The notes beneath the pieces are model-generated. The model was not told the origin of the DNA. It ran no database searches and saw only the letters and a list, made by a program, of their open reading frames with translations. A DNA stretch of 43,876 bases from Nevskiales bacterium (lineage in GTDB: Bacteria > Pseudomonadota > Gammaproteobacteria > Nevskiales > DATLYR01): assembly GCA_035574475.1 (NCBI GenBank), contig DATLYR010000166.1, positions 1-43,876 of the forward strand. Reading direction: 5' to 3'. This document shows, piece after piece, positions 18,585 through 26,979 of the stretch (its first letter is position 1; every line of letters starts with the position of its first letter). The translations under genes and the position numbers were made by a program.

Positions 18585-19364
18585 ATGTTGCCAGGCAGTG
18601 TTGAAAAGATTCTTGGCATGTTGAAGCCCGACGACCTCGTGCTCGACGTCGGTGGCTGGGCATGCCCGTTCAACCGCGCACAGTACATCTTGGATGCGGA
18701 ACCTTACGAGACTCGAGGCTGGTACAAGGTCTATGGCGGGCCGGCAAGCCAGGGCGGCGACAAAGAGTGGTTTACCAAGGAAACCTGGATCCAGCGGGAT
18801 ATTTGCGAGCATACCCCGTGGCCCTTCAGCAACAAGCAGTTCGACTTTGCCATCTGCTCGGGAACTCTCGAGGACATTCGAGACCCGTTGTGGGTCTGCT
18901 CCGAGCTGATACGGGTGGCCAAGCGCGGTTATATCGAGGTACCAACCCGGCAGTGGGAATCGAGCCGCGGCATTGAATATCCGAACCTGGCAGGCATGTC
19001 ACATCACCGCTGGCTGATCGAGATCGAGGGTAACCAGATCCAATTTCTCCAGAAGTATCACGCGATCAACGCGCACTGGCGATTTTCTTTCCCGAGGTCG
19101 TTTGGACGCACGTTGATTGGTGAACGAGCCATGCAGTGCCTATGGTGGGAGGGCTCTTTTAGTTATGTTGAGACCTCGATAAATGGCACCGGCAATACGG
19201 AAGAGATTCTTGCAGAGTATGTTCAGCGTATACGCCCCTATCCACGATGGCTACTGGCAGCTGACCGTTACGCCAGAAAAGTCCGAAGCTTGCCGCTCAG
19301 GATCGTGCGGAAGTTGCGCGCCAAAGCCAATTACTCGAAGTATGGATTCGCCGATCCTGCCTGA
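18585..19364 (+). CDS. Methyltransferase-domain protein
   Basis: This 259-residue protein has a SAM-type first motif (DLVLDVGGWACPFNRAQ) and the later FDFAICSGTLEDIRDPL plus RGYIEVPTR, matching Methyltransf_11 proteins. The usual GxGxG is reduced to GGWAC, so SAM binding should be tested. ATG 18585 is chosen over TTG 18540 because AGGGAGA lies at the right distance upstream. The 92-base gap before it shows no structure I can support. The C-terminus (RKVRSLPLRIVRKLRAKA) is basic and may contact membrane. The next gene is convergent. Confidence 0.65.
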   Translation: MLPGSVEKILGMLKPDDLVLDVGGWACPFNRAQYILDAEPYETRGWYKVYGGPASQGGDKEWFTKETWIQRDICEHTPWPFSNKQFDFAICSGTLEDIRDPLWVCSELIRVAKRGYIEVPTRQWESSRGIEYPNLAGMSHHRWLIEIEGNQIQFLQKYHAINAHWRFSFPRSFGRTLIGERAMQCLWWEGSFSYVETSINGTGNTEEILAEYVQRIRPYPRWLLAADRYARKVRSLPLRIVRKLRAKANYSKYGFADPA

Positions 19365-19392
19365 GGTTCTACTGCTGAAACGTCTGGCTATA

Positions 19393-20199
19393 TCAATGCG
19401 CTGACATGATGCGCTCTGCAACTACCACACAATTGTCGTTCGTACCGTGCCTGGCGCGATGGTAGATCGAGCTTACTTTCCAACCCGGGAAGGTTTCGAT
19501 CATCGACGCGATAGCACTGCCAGAAAGTAGCCACCACCATTCGTAGTCCCACGCCGGCCTCAAACCAAAGGGTTTGTGCACCGGGCTGCCCCAGAAGGGC
19601 ATCAACTTTGATCTTTCCAATTCACTAAGGCCGGGTAGAAAGATCGCGGTGTTAGAGATGCCGGGCAGGTCGGGAAGGGTCTTGCTGCCGATGATGGCGT
19701 ACTTGTCCGCGATGCTCAGGAGCTTGCCGATGACGCCGAAGGGGTCCGGGGTGTGGTACAAGAGGCCCGTACACCAGACGACATCGTGTTTGCCAACTGT
19801 TGCGGCCAAGTCAATCGTGTCGATATTGCCCTGCACGAACCTGACCGAGGAATTTTTCTGTTGCCGGGTCTGCAGGAACTCTGGCGTTGGGTCCATGGCA
19901 TCGAAAGCGGTGACTTTTGTTGCCCCCTTGCTTTCTGCGTAATAGGCCACGGAGCCATGCATGGTCCACATGCAGCAGATATCCGCAAAGCTGTTACCCG
20001 GTGCATAGGTTCTGATGAGGTGGCCAAACAGTGTGTCGTCAGGATTTGTCGGTGATGTCGGTGTATAGCCGTGGAAGTCGCGCCGATTGAAGCGGCGTAC
20101 GAAGCGCATGATGACGTAGACGGCATTTCTGATCAGCATGGGCAGCAAACCGCGGGCGGGCTTGTTATACCGGTGGATAGCCGTTATGAAGTGCTTCAT
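19393..20199 (-). CDS. SAM-dependent methyltransferase on the opposite strand (CmoB/Methyltransf_9-like)
   Basis: The 268-residue product has a loose motif I (NSFADICCMWTMHGSVAYYAE), KVTAFDAMDP, RFVQGNIDTIDL and HDVVWCTGLLYHTPDPFGVI. The last resembles the LLYHLRDP signature of CmoB-like methyltransferases. I chose ATG 20199; an in-frame GTG at 20277 would extend it by 26 residues and neither has a good ribosome-binding site. It is the only reverse gene within a long forward run, convergent with the gene ending at 19364 and divergent from the GT2 at 20320. By eye it is more AT-rich than the genes around it, so it may be a separate acquisition. Confidence 0.65.
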   Translation of the reverse strand: MKHFITAIHRYNKPARGLLPMLIRNAVYVIMRFVRRFNRRDFHGYTPTSPTNPDDTLFGHLIRTYAPGNSFADICCMWTMHGSVAYYAESKGATKVTAFDAMDPTPEFLQTRQQKNSSVRFVQGNIDTIDLAATVGKHDVVWCTGLLYHTPDPFGVIGKLLSIADKYAIIGSKTLPDLPGISNTAIFLPGLSELERSKLMPFWGSPVHKPFGLRPAWDYEWWWLLSGSAIASMIETFPGWKVSSIYHRARHGTNDNCVVVAERIMSAH

Positions 20200-20219
20200 T
20201 GATCGGGTTGGGAAAGAGA

Positions 20220-20270
20220 GAACGATCCGCAGTATATGATAAGTTGGGACAAAAAACCCAAATATCGTTC
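20220..20270. promoter_or_regulatory. Nested inverted repeats in a divergent intergenic region
   Basis: An outer perfect 7-base pair, GAACGAT (20220-20226) and ATCGTTC (20264-20270), encloses an inner TTGGG (20244-20248) and CCCAA (20257-20261) around an A-rich loop. A TATGAT hexamer (20235-20240) could be a -10 box for the forward GT2 gene. Lying between divergent genes, this may be an operator or a cruciform. No -35 box at proper spacing was found. Confidence 0.4.
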
Positions 20271-20319
20271 CGACCACGAACTTGAACCTATTACCCCCTG
20301 TCCGCGACCCCCTGTCCCC

Positions 20320-21243
20320 ATGCTGCTAAGCATCATCGTGCCGAGCTTCAACCAGGCGCGCTTCATCCCTGCGACGCTGGATTCGATTCTTGCGCAGGAC
20401 TACCGTCCGGTAGAGGTCATTGTCGTCGATGGCGGTTCCACTGATGCCACGGTGGATATCCTCAGGGAGTATGCCGCCCGTTATCCCGAACTGCGCTGGC
20501 TGTCGGAACCGGATAACGGCCCGGCCGACGCGGTCAACAAAGGACTCGCGCTCGCGCGTGGCGAAATCGCCGCGATCCAGAGTTCCGATGACATCTACTA
20601 CCCTGGTGCATTCTCGGCTGTGATGCGTGAGTACGCGGCGCACCCGGACTGTGGCTTTCTGATCGGCCATTACTGCGGAATAGATCTGGAGGGTCGGGTC
20701 CTTTATACCGAGCGCCTGCCGGAATTCTCCTGGGAAGCCTACTTCGGCCTGGCGCTGTGCATCCCGCAAAGTTCGATATTCTTCCGTATGTCGGTGGCAC
20801 GAGAAGTCGGCGGCTGGAACAGTGCCTACTATGGTTGCGATCTGGATTACTGGCTGCGTCTGCTGCTGCGTACGCGTGCCATCCGGCTCGATCGTGTCCT
20901 GTCCGGCTGGCGCCTGTATCCGGGGGCGCGCACACACAGTGGGCAGCAGCGCAAGATATGGGATGGTTACTGGCGGATGATAGATGACAACCGAGATCTG
21001 AGGTTGGCACCGGCCCGGGTACAGCGCCTCGCGCGAGCCAGTCGCCATATCCTGGCGCTGCGTTTCCATCCGACCGGCAACCGCTGGTCGATCCGCTGGC
21101 ACCTGTTGTTGGGCCTGCTGCAGCACCCAAGCTTCTGGCGCTATCACCGGCTGCCGGATCTGGCACGCTTCCTGCCAGGCTACCATCTGGCCCGCACCAT
21201 CTATCACCGGCTCAGGCAGCTGTGTTCATGCTCAACTACCTGA
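20320..21243 (+). CDS. Family 2 glycosyltransferase
   Basis: This 307-residue GT-A transferase shows the full family 2 pattern: LLSIIVPSFNQARFIPATLDSIL, EVIVVDGGSTDATVDIL, SEPDNGPADAVNKGL and a QSSDDIYYPGAF metal site. SIFFRMSVAREVGGWN and YGCDLDYWLRLL form the acceptor side, with GCDLDYW replacing the usual ED motif. ATG 20320 fits the family start, and upstream codons add about 28 residues with no homology. No ribosome-binding site is evident. The 3' end overlaps the next gene by about 16 bases. Confidence 0.85.
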   Translation: MLLSIIVPSFNQARFIPATLDSILAQDYRPVEVIVVDGGSTDATVDILREYAARYPELRWLSEPDNGPADAVNKGLALARGEIAAIQSSDDIYYPGAFSAVMREYAAHPDCGFLIGHYCGIDLEGRVLYTERLPEFSWEAYFGLALCIPQSSIFFRMSVAREVGGWNSAYYGCDLDYWLRLLLRTRAIRLDRVLSGWRLYPGARTHSGQQRKIWDGYWRMIDDNRDLRLAPARVQRLARASRHILALRFHPTGNRWSIRWHLLLGLLQHPSFWRYHRLPDLARFLPGYHLARTIYHRLRQLCSCSTT

Positions 21244-22034
21244 GGCGCACACTGCCTCGTGATGCCCTGCCGCGCCTGTGGTGGCGGCGCGTACGGTACT
21301 GGTACACGACACGCAGGCTGACAGGGCCGAAGCTCCTGCGCGCTTTCGCTAACGCCTACCCGGAAGCCTTTTTCGTACAGATTGGCTCCAATGACGGTGA
21401 GCAACTCGATCCTTTACGGCGGGTGATTCTGGCTGGGCGCTGGCGTGGGCTGATGGTTGAGCCGGTGCCATATGTCTACGAGCGCTTGCTGCGCAACTGT
21501 GGGCCCTATCGAGATCGCATCCGCTGCGTGAACGCTGCGATCGCTGACCACGATGGTGAGCTGCCTTTCTTTCACCTGCGTCCAGTCGAGGATTACCGCC
21601 GCGAAGGTCTGCCATTCTGGTATGACCAGCTGGGTTCCTTCAGGAAGTCCGTAGTGCTCAAGCATGCCGACGTCATTCCCGACATCGAGCATAGGTTGGT
21701 CGAGGTCCGTGTACCTTGCCTGAGCTTCGATACACTGTGCCGACAGCATGGTGCCGACCGCGTGGATTTGCTGCATACGGACACGGAGGGTTATGACTTC
21801 GAATTGCTCAAGGGCATCGACCTGGACCGTTACCGGCCCCGCCTGCTGATCTATGAGCATTACCATTTCACGCCGGAGGACCGCGCTGCTTGCCAGGCTT
21901 ACCTGGCAGGCCACGGCTACGAGGTCATAGAAGAGGGGATGGATAGCTGGTGCCTGCGGGTGAGCGACGCCGGAGTTCGCGATGCGCGATTGCTTGCGCT
22001 GTGGCGCAAGCTGCAACGGCGTGCAGTGAGCTAA
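21228..22034 (+). CDS. FkbM family methyltransferase
   Basis: The 268-residue protein has FVQIGSNDGEQLDP as SAM motif I, GLMVEPVPYVYERLLRN, PFWYDQLGSF, and the FkbM signature DLLHTDTEGYDFELLKGID followed by LLIYEHYHF. It is closely similar in motif order to the FkbM protein at 25224-26036 (shared FVQIGSND, VEPVPYV, YDQLGSF), so the two are probably duplicates. ATG 21228 is preferred; GTG 21222 is also in frame. The predicted role is O-methylation of a sugar in this polysaccharide. Confidence 0.85.
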   Translation: MLNYLRRTLPRDALPRLWWRRVRYWYTTRRLTGPKLLRAFANAYPEAFFVQIGSNDGEQLDPLRRVILAGRWRGLMVEPVPYVYERLLRNCGPYRDRIRCVNAAIADHDGELPFFHLRPVEDYRREGLPFWYDQLGSFRKSVVLKHADVIPDIEHRLVEVRVPCLSFDTLCRQHGADRVDLLHTDTEGYDFELLKGIDLDRYRPRLLIYEHYHFTPEDRAACQAYLAGHGYEVIEEGMDSWCLRVSDAGVRDARLLALWRKLQRRAVS

Positions 22035-22046
22035 GGGCAGCTGCGC

Positions 22047-23126
22047 GTGCTGGAAGCCGTTGCTCGCAGTCTGAGGGCGCTGGCCTGGTGGTTCGGTCCC
22101 TTTGATCCCGTTCCGCCGCCCGCACCTGTTCCAGCGGCGACCGTATCGCGCACACAGATTAGCAGCGACATCCTGCACCTGGCCTGTGCCGCCGATGCCA
22201 ACTATGCACCACACTGTGCGGCGATGCTCAATTCAGTGTTGGATCATGCCGGAGGCTTGGCGGTGACCGTGCATTTCATGCATGCACGGCATCTTGACCG
22301 CGATGTGCTGGAACGTCTGGCGGTGATGATCAGCACCAAGGGCGGTTGGTTTCACCCCGTCCATGTCCCGGACGAATCGGTCGCCGGGCTTCATGCCAGT
22401 GAGCGCATCACACGCGTCGCATGGTACCGGTCATTGTTGCCGCAGCTGCTTCCGGATATCGAGCGGGTGCTTTACCTGGACTGCGATGTTCTGGCAGTGG
22501 ATTGTCTGCGCCCGCTGTGGGAGACGGACCTGGAGGGCTGCTACGCGGCTGCCGTGCGCAACGTTTTCCAGCCCGCCCTGGCGAAGCGCCATCTGGCCCT
22601 CGGCCTGCCTCCGGACCAGCCCTATTTCAACAGCGGTGTGCTGCTGATGAATCTGGCACTGATGCGACGGGATCGTTGTACGGAGAAAATTTTGACGCAT
22701 GCCCGCCAGCATGGCGCCAAGCTGATCTGGGTAGACCAGGATTCGGTCAACTATGTCCTGGGAACCCGGTGCCGCCTGCTGCACCCGCGCTGGAACTGCC
22801 AGAACAGCCTGTTCTACTGGCGGCATGCAGGTGAGGCTTTTGCCCCCGGCGAGGTAGAAGAAGCTACCCGAAGACCGGCCATACTTCATTTCGAGGGGCC
22901 GGGCCTGGCCAAGCCCTGGAACCCGCTATGCAAGCATCCCTGGCGCGCCCACTATCACTTCAACCTGGCGCAAACCCCCTGGGCATGCCAGGCGGAGGCC
23001 GAGATTGACTGGGGCAGCCGCCTGTTGAGACTATTGCCAATGAGAGTGGCGCCAGTGCTGCTTGACTGGGCATGGCGACTGCGCCGCCGTTTAGGCCGGG
23101 CCTTCAGGCGCCACCGATTGCGCTGA
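22047..23126 (+). CDS. Family 8 glycosyltransferase
   Basis: The 359-residue protein has GT8 features: ILHLACAADANYAPHCAAMLNSVL at the start of the GT-A fold, the DxD site in RVLYLDCDVLAVDCL, PYFNSGVLLMNLALMRR, and VDQDSVNYVL. It then has LHPRWNCQ and RPAILHFEGPGLAKPWNPLCKHPWR. GT8 enzymes retain anomeric configuration and include LPS galactosyl- and glucosyltransferases. The start is GTG 22047 with an AGGG about ten bases upstream. It is a paralogue of the GT8 at 24248. A basic C-terminal tail (WRLRRRLGRAFRRHRL) suggests inner-membrane contact. Confidence 0.88.
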   Translation: MLEAVARSLRALAWWFGPFDPVPPPAPVPAATVSRTQISSDILHLACAADANYAPHCAAMLNSVLDHAGGLAVTVHFMHARHLDRDVLERLAVMISTKGGWFHPVHVPDESVAGLHASERITRVAWYRSLLPQLLPDIERVLYLDCDVLAVDCLRPLWETDLEGCYAAAVRNVFQPALAKRHLALGLPPDQPYFNSGVLLMNLALMRRDRCTEKILTHARQHGAKLIWVDQDSVNYVLGTRCRLLHPRWNCQNSLFYWRHAGEAFAPGEVEEATRRPAILHFEGPGLAKPWNPLCKHPWRAHYHFNLAQTPWACQAEAEIDWGSRLLRLLPMRVAPVLLDWAWRLRRRLGRAFRRHRLR

Positions 23127-23207
23127 CGACCACAAACTGCACTACCACAAACCCGCCCCATGGCATTTCCGGCCGCCGGTGACCGACCCGACAGGCAGTA
23201 ATCCGAC

Positions 23208-24251
23208 ATGAATATCTCCGCCCTGAGTAAACAGGCCGTGCGCGTCGCCCTGGCCCGTGTCGGTCTCAGCATACGGCGCATCGCTCACGAGGAAAAACTC
23301 TACGTGCTCGCCGGCCACGATCCGGCCGTTCCCCTGCCGGCGGGTACAGAGACAGTGCTGCGTTACGACAATCCGCGGCTGCTGGAGCTCGAGCGGCGTT
23401 ACCGCGCGGTGGACTCGCCGGTGTGCCAGCACACGCAGTGGCGTGCAGAGCTGCGCCCGCAGGCCATGGACTTGCGATATTTCCGTGGCGATAACGCTTA
23501 CATGTGGCAATACCGCCGCACACGGGATTTCACGCGGCTCCGGTATTACCTCTATGCGCGATACATCCGCGAGCTTGATCAGCGTCAACTGCTCGGCAGG
23601 AAGCTGACCGAAGATGGCCTGTTCGGATGTTTCACCTTCAGTTTCGATGAAATGCCGACTGTAAGCCGTGACTTGCTGGATTCAATCAATGAACTCTATT
23701 TCCTGGACCGCCACTGGAACCTGTTCGGCCGTAGAGGTGCCCGGCTGCTGGACATCGGCGCCGGTTACGGGCGACTGGCCCACCGGATGCTCTCTGCAAC
23801 GGACAGTGTCGAGCGCTACTGGTGTATAGACGCGATCCCGCGTTCTACCTTCCTGTGCGAATACTATCTGGGTTACCGCGGTTGCCTGACCAGCAACGGT
23901 GGCCGGGCTGTCGTCGTGCCGCTGGACGAAATGGAAACATCGCTCCAACCAGGGGGGGCTGACCTGGCAGTGAACATCCACAGCTTCAGTGAAATGAGTT
24001 ATGCCGCTGTGGAGGGCTGGATCCGCTGGCTCGAGAGGCTCAAGGTGCCGTACCTGATGGTCATCCCCAACGAACCCGACATGCTGAGTAAAGAGGCCGA
24101 TGACACGCGCCGGAGTTACCGCCCGATCATCGAGCGTGCGGGTTACCGCCTGATTGCGCAGGAGCCCACCATCCGGGACAGCGACGTACGCAAGCTGTTC
24201 GGGGTTGCCGACTTCATGTTCCTCTTCGCACGTGAGGCGGGCCCGGCATGA
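23208..24251 (+). CDS. Putative sugar O-methyltransferase
   Basis: The 347-residue protein carries LRYFRGDNAYMWQYR, a motif I associate with the bacterial 'putative sugar O-methyltransferase' family. It also has a SAM site, ARLLDIGAGYGRLAHRML. YWCIDAIPRSTFLCEYYL, AVNIHSFSEMSYAAVEGWIRWL and YLMVIPNEPDM complete the fold. Its SAM motif I is the clearest among the nine methyltransferases here. Its stop overlaps the next GT8 start as ATGA, so the two are likely coupled. The 81-base gap before it holds a short direct repeat (CCACAAAC twice) and nothing else I can support. Confidence 0.82.
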   Translation: MNISALSKQAVRVALARVGLSIRRIAHEEKLYVLAGHDPAVPLPAGTETVLRYDNPRLLELERRYRAVDSPVCQHTQWRAELRPQAMDLRYFRGDNAYMWQYRRTRDFTRLRYYLYARYIRELDQRQLLGRKLTEDGLFGCFTFSFDEMPTVSRDLLDSINELYFLDRHWNLFGRRGARLLDIGAGYGRLAHRMLSATDSVERYWCIDAIPRSTFLCEYYLGYRGCLTSNGGRAVVVPLDEMETSLQPGGADLAVNIHSFSEMSYAAVEGWIRWLERLKVPYLMVIPNEPDMLSKEADDTRRSYRPIIERAGYRLIAQEPTIRDSDVRKLFGVADFMFLFAREAGPA

Positions 24252-25204
24252 TCGAGATCGCCTGTTCGGCAGACGCACCTTATCTGCCGCATGTATCGGT
24301 GATGCTGCACTCGGTGCTGACGCGCACTCCAACGCGGCCCTTGCGCGTCTGGCTGACCCATGACACGGAACTCCCGGAGGAGGGGCGGCAGCGGCTGCAG
24401 GCCGTGGTCGAAGGGCAGGGCGCTACGATCGAGTATGTGACGGTGCCGCCCGCCCTGATGGCCGGGTTCTCCACAAAAAAATTCCATGCAGCGTGCTGGC
24501 ATCGCATCCTGCTGCCTGACCTGTTGCCCCAGGTCGACAGAATCCTCTATCTTGATTGCGATATCATCGTGGCCGACGATCTGACCCCGTTGTGGGAGAC
24601 GCCGCTGGCGGGCGCGCTCTTCGGCGCAGTGTGCAACCCGCTGTTTCCGCTGATGCGCAACTGGCCCAAGCAGGACCTTGGGCTTGATGACCCGCTGGAT
24701 TACCTGAACTCGGGCGTTCTCCTGTTGGACCTCCGCGCCTTGCGTCGCGTCGGCCTTGGTGATCAGTTGCGTGATTATTCGCTTCGTCATCCGGACCGAC
24801 TGCTGCCGGAGCAGGATGCGCTATCCGATCTCATGCGCGGACGCTGGTTGAAGCTGCACCCACGCTGGAACCTGCAAACCACTTTCTACGACCTGCCAGC
24901 CTGGCTGCTGCCGTTTCCGAGGCAAATCGTGCGTGAAGCGCTGGCGCGGCCTGCGGTCATCCATTACAACGGGCCGTTCAAGCCCTGGCAGTACCTGTGT
25001 AAGCATCCTCTGCGCGGGTTGTACTTCGATCATCTCCAGCAGACGCCCTGGCCGCGACAGCCACTGGAGCGGTCGAGTCTGCCTTATCGTCTGATCAAGC
25101 CGCTGCCAGTGACCCTTCAGTACCGCGTTTTTGAGTTGCGTAAACTGTGGCGGCGCCTGCGCAGCCTGTTCGGCCGGCTGGCCAGCGCGTTTCGTCCGGC
25201 ATAG
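24248..25204 (+). CDS. Family 8 glycosyltransferase
   Basis: This is a 318-residue GT8 enzyme with IACSADAPYLPHVSVMLHSVL, the metal site RILYLDCDIIVADDL, DYLNSGVLLLDLRALRR and PEQDALSDLM. KLHPRWNLQTTFYDLPAW and RPAVIHYNGPFKPWQYLCKHPLR complete the family pattern. It shares block-by-block similarity with the GT8 at 22047 (LYLDCD, NSGVLL, HPRWN, KPW.LCKHP). It overlaps the sugar O-methyltransferase by four bases. The exact sugar is unknown. Confidence 0.88.
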   Translation: MIEIACSADAPYLPHVSVMLHSVLTRTPTRPLRVWLTHDTELPEEGRQRLQAVVEGQGATIEYVTVPPALMAGFSTKKFHAACWHRILLPDLLPQVDRILYLDCDIIVADDLTPLWETPLAGALFGAVCNPLFPLMRNWPKQDLGLDDPLDYLNSGVLLLDLRALRRVGLGDQLRDYSLRHPDRLLPEQDALSDLMRGRWLKLHPRWNLQTTFYDLPAWLLPFPRQIVREALARPAVIHYNGPFKPWQYLCKHPLRGLYFDHLQQTPWPRQPLERSSLPYRLIKPLPVTLQYRVFELRKLWRRLRSLFGRLASAFRPA

Positions 25205-25223
25205 TCATGGCGTGGCATGCCGG

Positions 25224-26036
25224 ATGATGGGCGCCTGGTCTCTCCGTGAATCCTTGCGCGCCTGGATCGCTGCGCGGCCAGCACTATGGCGCTGGTACCG
25301 GCAGATACGACGCCGTCTGCTCGGCGAAGCACCCTGGCCGCCAAGTCCGATCCGACAGGTGCTGCAGAGCCTGGCTGACGAGAAGGCTGCGATTCGCTTC
25401 GTGCAGATCGGATCGAACGATGCCAGCACAGGTGACCCGATCATCGAGTTTGTGCAGTCCTATGGCTGGCAGGGCGTCCTGGTCGAGCCAGTGCCATATG
25501 TATTCGAGCGCCTGCGCCGTCGGTTCGCTGCCAATCCCCGCCTGAAGCTCGAAAACCTCGCCATCGGTAGCCATACGGGGCAAAGGCCATTCTTCTGCCT
25601 GGAGCCACTCGAGCGGCCGCCCTCGCGTTACTACGACCAGCTCGGGTCATTTTCGCGCGCCCATATCGAGAAACATGAGCGCTATCTGCCGGGAGTCAGC
25701 GCGCATATCCGCGAAATCCAGGTATCCTGCACGACGCTCACGGAGCTGTTGAAGAAACACGATTTCCGACAACTCGATCTCCTGCAGGTGGATGCCGAAG
25801 GCGCGGATTTCGAAGTGCTGTCGAGTCTGGATTTCGACTACTGCACGCCTTTGCTGGTGCTGTTCGAATACGGCCACCTGATCAGGACAGAGCGCGAGCA
25901 GTGCGTCCTGTTCCTTCAGGCGCGCGGTTATCGCTTGCTATACGAGGGGCGGGATTGTCTGGCGATGCACCGCGAGGCAGGAAAGCACTGGCCACGGACC
26001 GCCCTGGCCTTCGAATCGCTATCACCGGATGTCTGA
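25224..26036 (+). CDS. FkbM family methyltransferase
   Basis: This 270-residue FkbM protein has RFVQIGSNDASTGDP, VLVEPVPYVFERLRRRF, YYDQLGSF, DLLQVDAEGADFEVLSSLD and LVLFEYGHL. GTG 25212 and ATG 25227 are alternative starts to ATG 25224. It is a paralogue of the FkbM at 21228. Motif II here is VDAEGADFE rather than TDTEGYDFE, so the two have diverged and may methylate different positions. It overlaps the following GT2 by eight bases. Confidence 0.84.
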   Translation: MMGAWSLRESLRAWIAARPALWRWYRQIRRRLLGEAPWPPSPIRQVLQSLADEKAAIRFVQIGSNDASTGDPIIEFVQSYGWQGVLVEPVPYVFERLRRRFAANPRLKLENLAIGSHTGQRPFFCLEPLERPPSRYYDQLGSFSRAHIEKHERYLPGVSAHIREIQVSCTTLTELLKKHDFRQLDLLQVDAEGADFEVLSSLDFDYCTPLLVLFEYGHLIRTEREQCVLFLQARGYRLLYEGRDCLAMHREAGKHWPRTALAFESLSPDV

Positions 26037-26979
26037 CTCGCAGCCACACATGCCTGAGCCGCTCATCAGCGTGGTTCTGCCGACACATAACCGTGCGGCG
26101 CTCTTGCGGCGGTCGCTGGCCAGTGTCCTGGCACAGACCCATCGCAACCTCGAGCTGATCGTCGTAAACGACGCTTCTACGGATGAAACAATAGCCACGC
26201 TTGACGCCGTGCGCGATCCGCGCCTGCGTGTCATCACACGCAGGCAGAGTAGCGGTGCAGCGGCGGCACGCAATGCGGGAATCGCAGTTGCCTGCGGCCA
26301 GTACGTTGCCTTTCAGGACGATGACGATATCTGGCTGGCGCAGAAGCTGGAGAGACAGCTGTATGCGCTGCGAAGTCGCCCGGATGCCGAGTGGTGCATT
26401 GGCTGCCACATCCGGCTGGAGCCGCTTGCTGTCCGTTACATCGGTGGCGAGTGGTTCATCCGGCAGTTCGATTACCGTGAAGGTGCCGGTGTAAGACGCC
26501 CGGACTGGAGCCTGATCGCGACGCCTGGCTGGCTGCTGCAACGAGCGGCGCTGGAGGCGGTTGGAGGGTTCGACGAGCGCATCCGGTCGTACGACGACTG
26601 GGAACTCGGACTGCGGCTGTTCCGGCGCGCCGCGCCGGTGATCGTGGACGAACCTTTGTGGTGGCAGGACCGATGGTCCGGTAGCGGCCTTATCCGCCAG
26701 TCGAGGTCCCGTGCACAGGACCTGCGCATCATCATGGAACGGCACGGGCAGTTCTGGGCCACGCGACCGGACGTCCGCGCACGCCACTGGCGGATGAGCG
26801 GACGAATCCTCAGTCTGGAAGACCCGGCGCCTGCCGGTCGCGCGGAGCTGAAGCAGGCATTGCGTGAGCAGCCATTCAGCGTATCGTCATGGTTGGCGCT
26901 GGCTGCGTCCTATCTGGGGCGCGAATGGAATCGCCGGCTCACATCACTGTTCCGTGCCCTGCGAGGCGCATTGCCATGA
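26029..26979 (+). CDS. Family 2 glycosyltransferase (tandem copy 1)
   Basis: This is a 316-residue GT2 with LISVVLPTHNRAALLRRSLASVL, LIVVNDASTDET, AAARNAGIAVACGQYVAFQDDDD (metal site), WLAQKLERQ and ATPGWLLQRAALEAVGGFDERI. DDWELGLRLF supplies the acidic base region. The last 100 residues look like a helical, TPR-like tail shared with the next three genes. It is the first of four adjacent GT2 paralogues. An internal in-frame ATG at 26050 gives a shorter form. The start lies inside the end of the FkbM gene. Confidence 0.87.
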   Translation: MSDSQPHMPEPLISVVLPTHNRAALLRRSLASVLAQTHRNLELIVVNDASTDETIATLDAVRDPRLRVITRRQSSGAAAARNAGIAVACGQYVAFQDDDDIWLAQKLERQLYALRSRPDAEWCIGCHIRLEPLAVRYIGGEWFIRQFDYREGAGVRRPDWSLIATPGWLLQRAALEAVGGFDERIRSYDDWELGLRLFRRAAPVIVDEPLWWQDRWSGSGLIRQSRSRAQDLRIIMERHGQFWATRPDVRARHWRMSGRILSLEDPAPAGRAELKQALREQPFSVSSWLALAASYLGREWNRRLTSLFRALRGALP

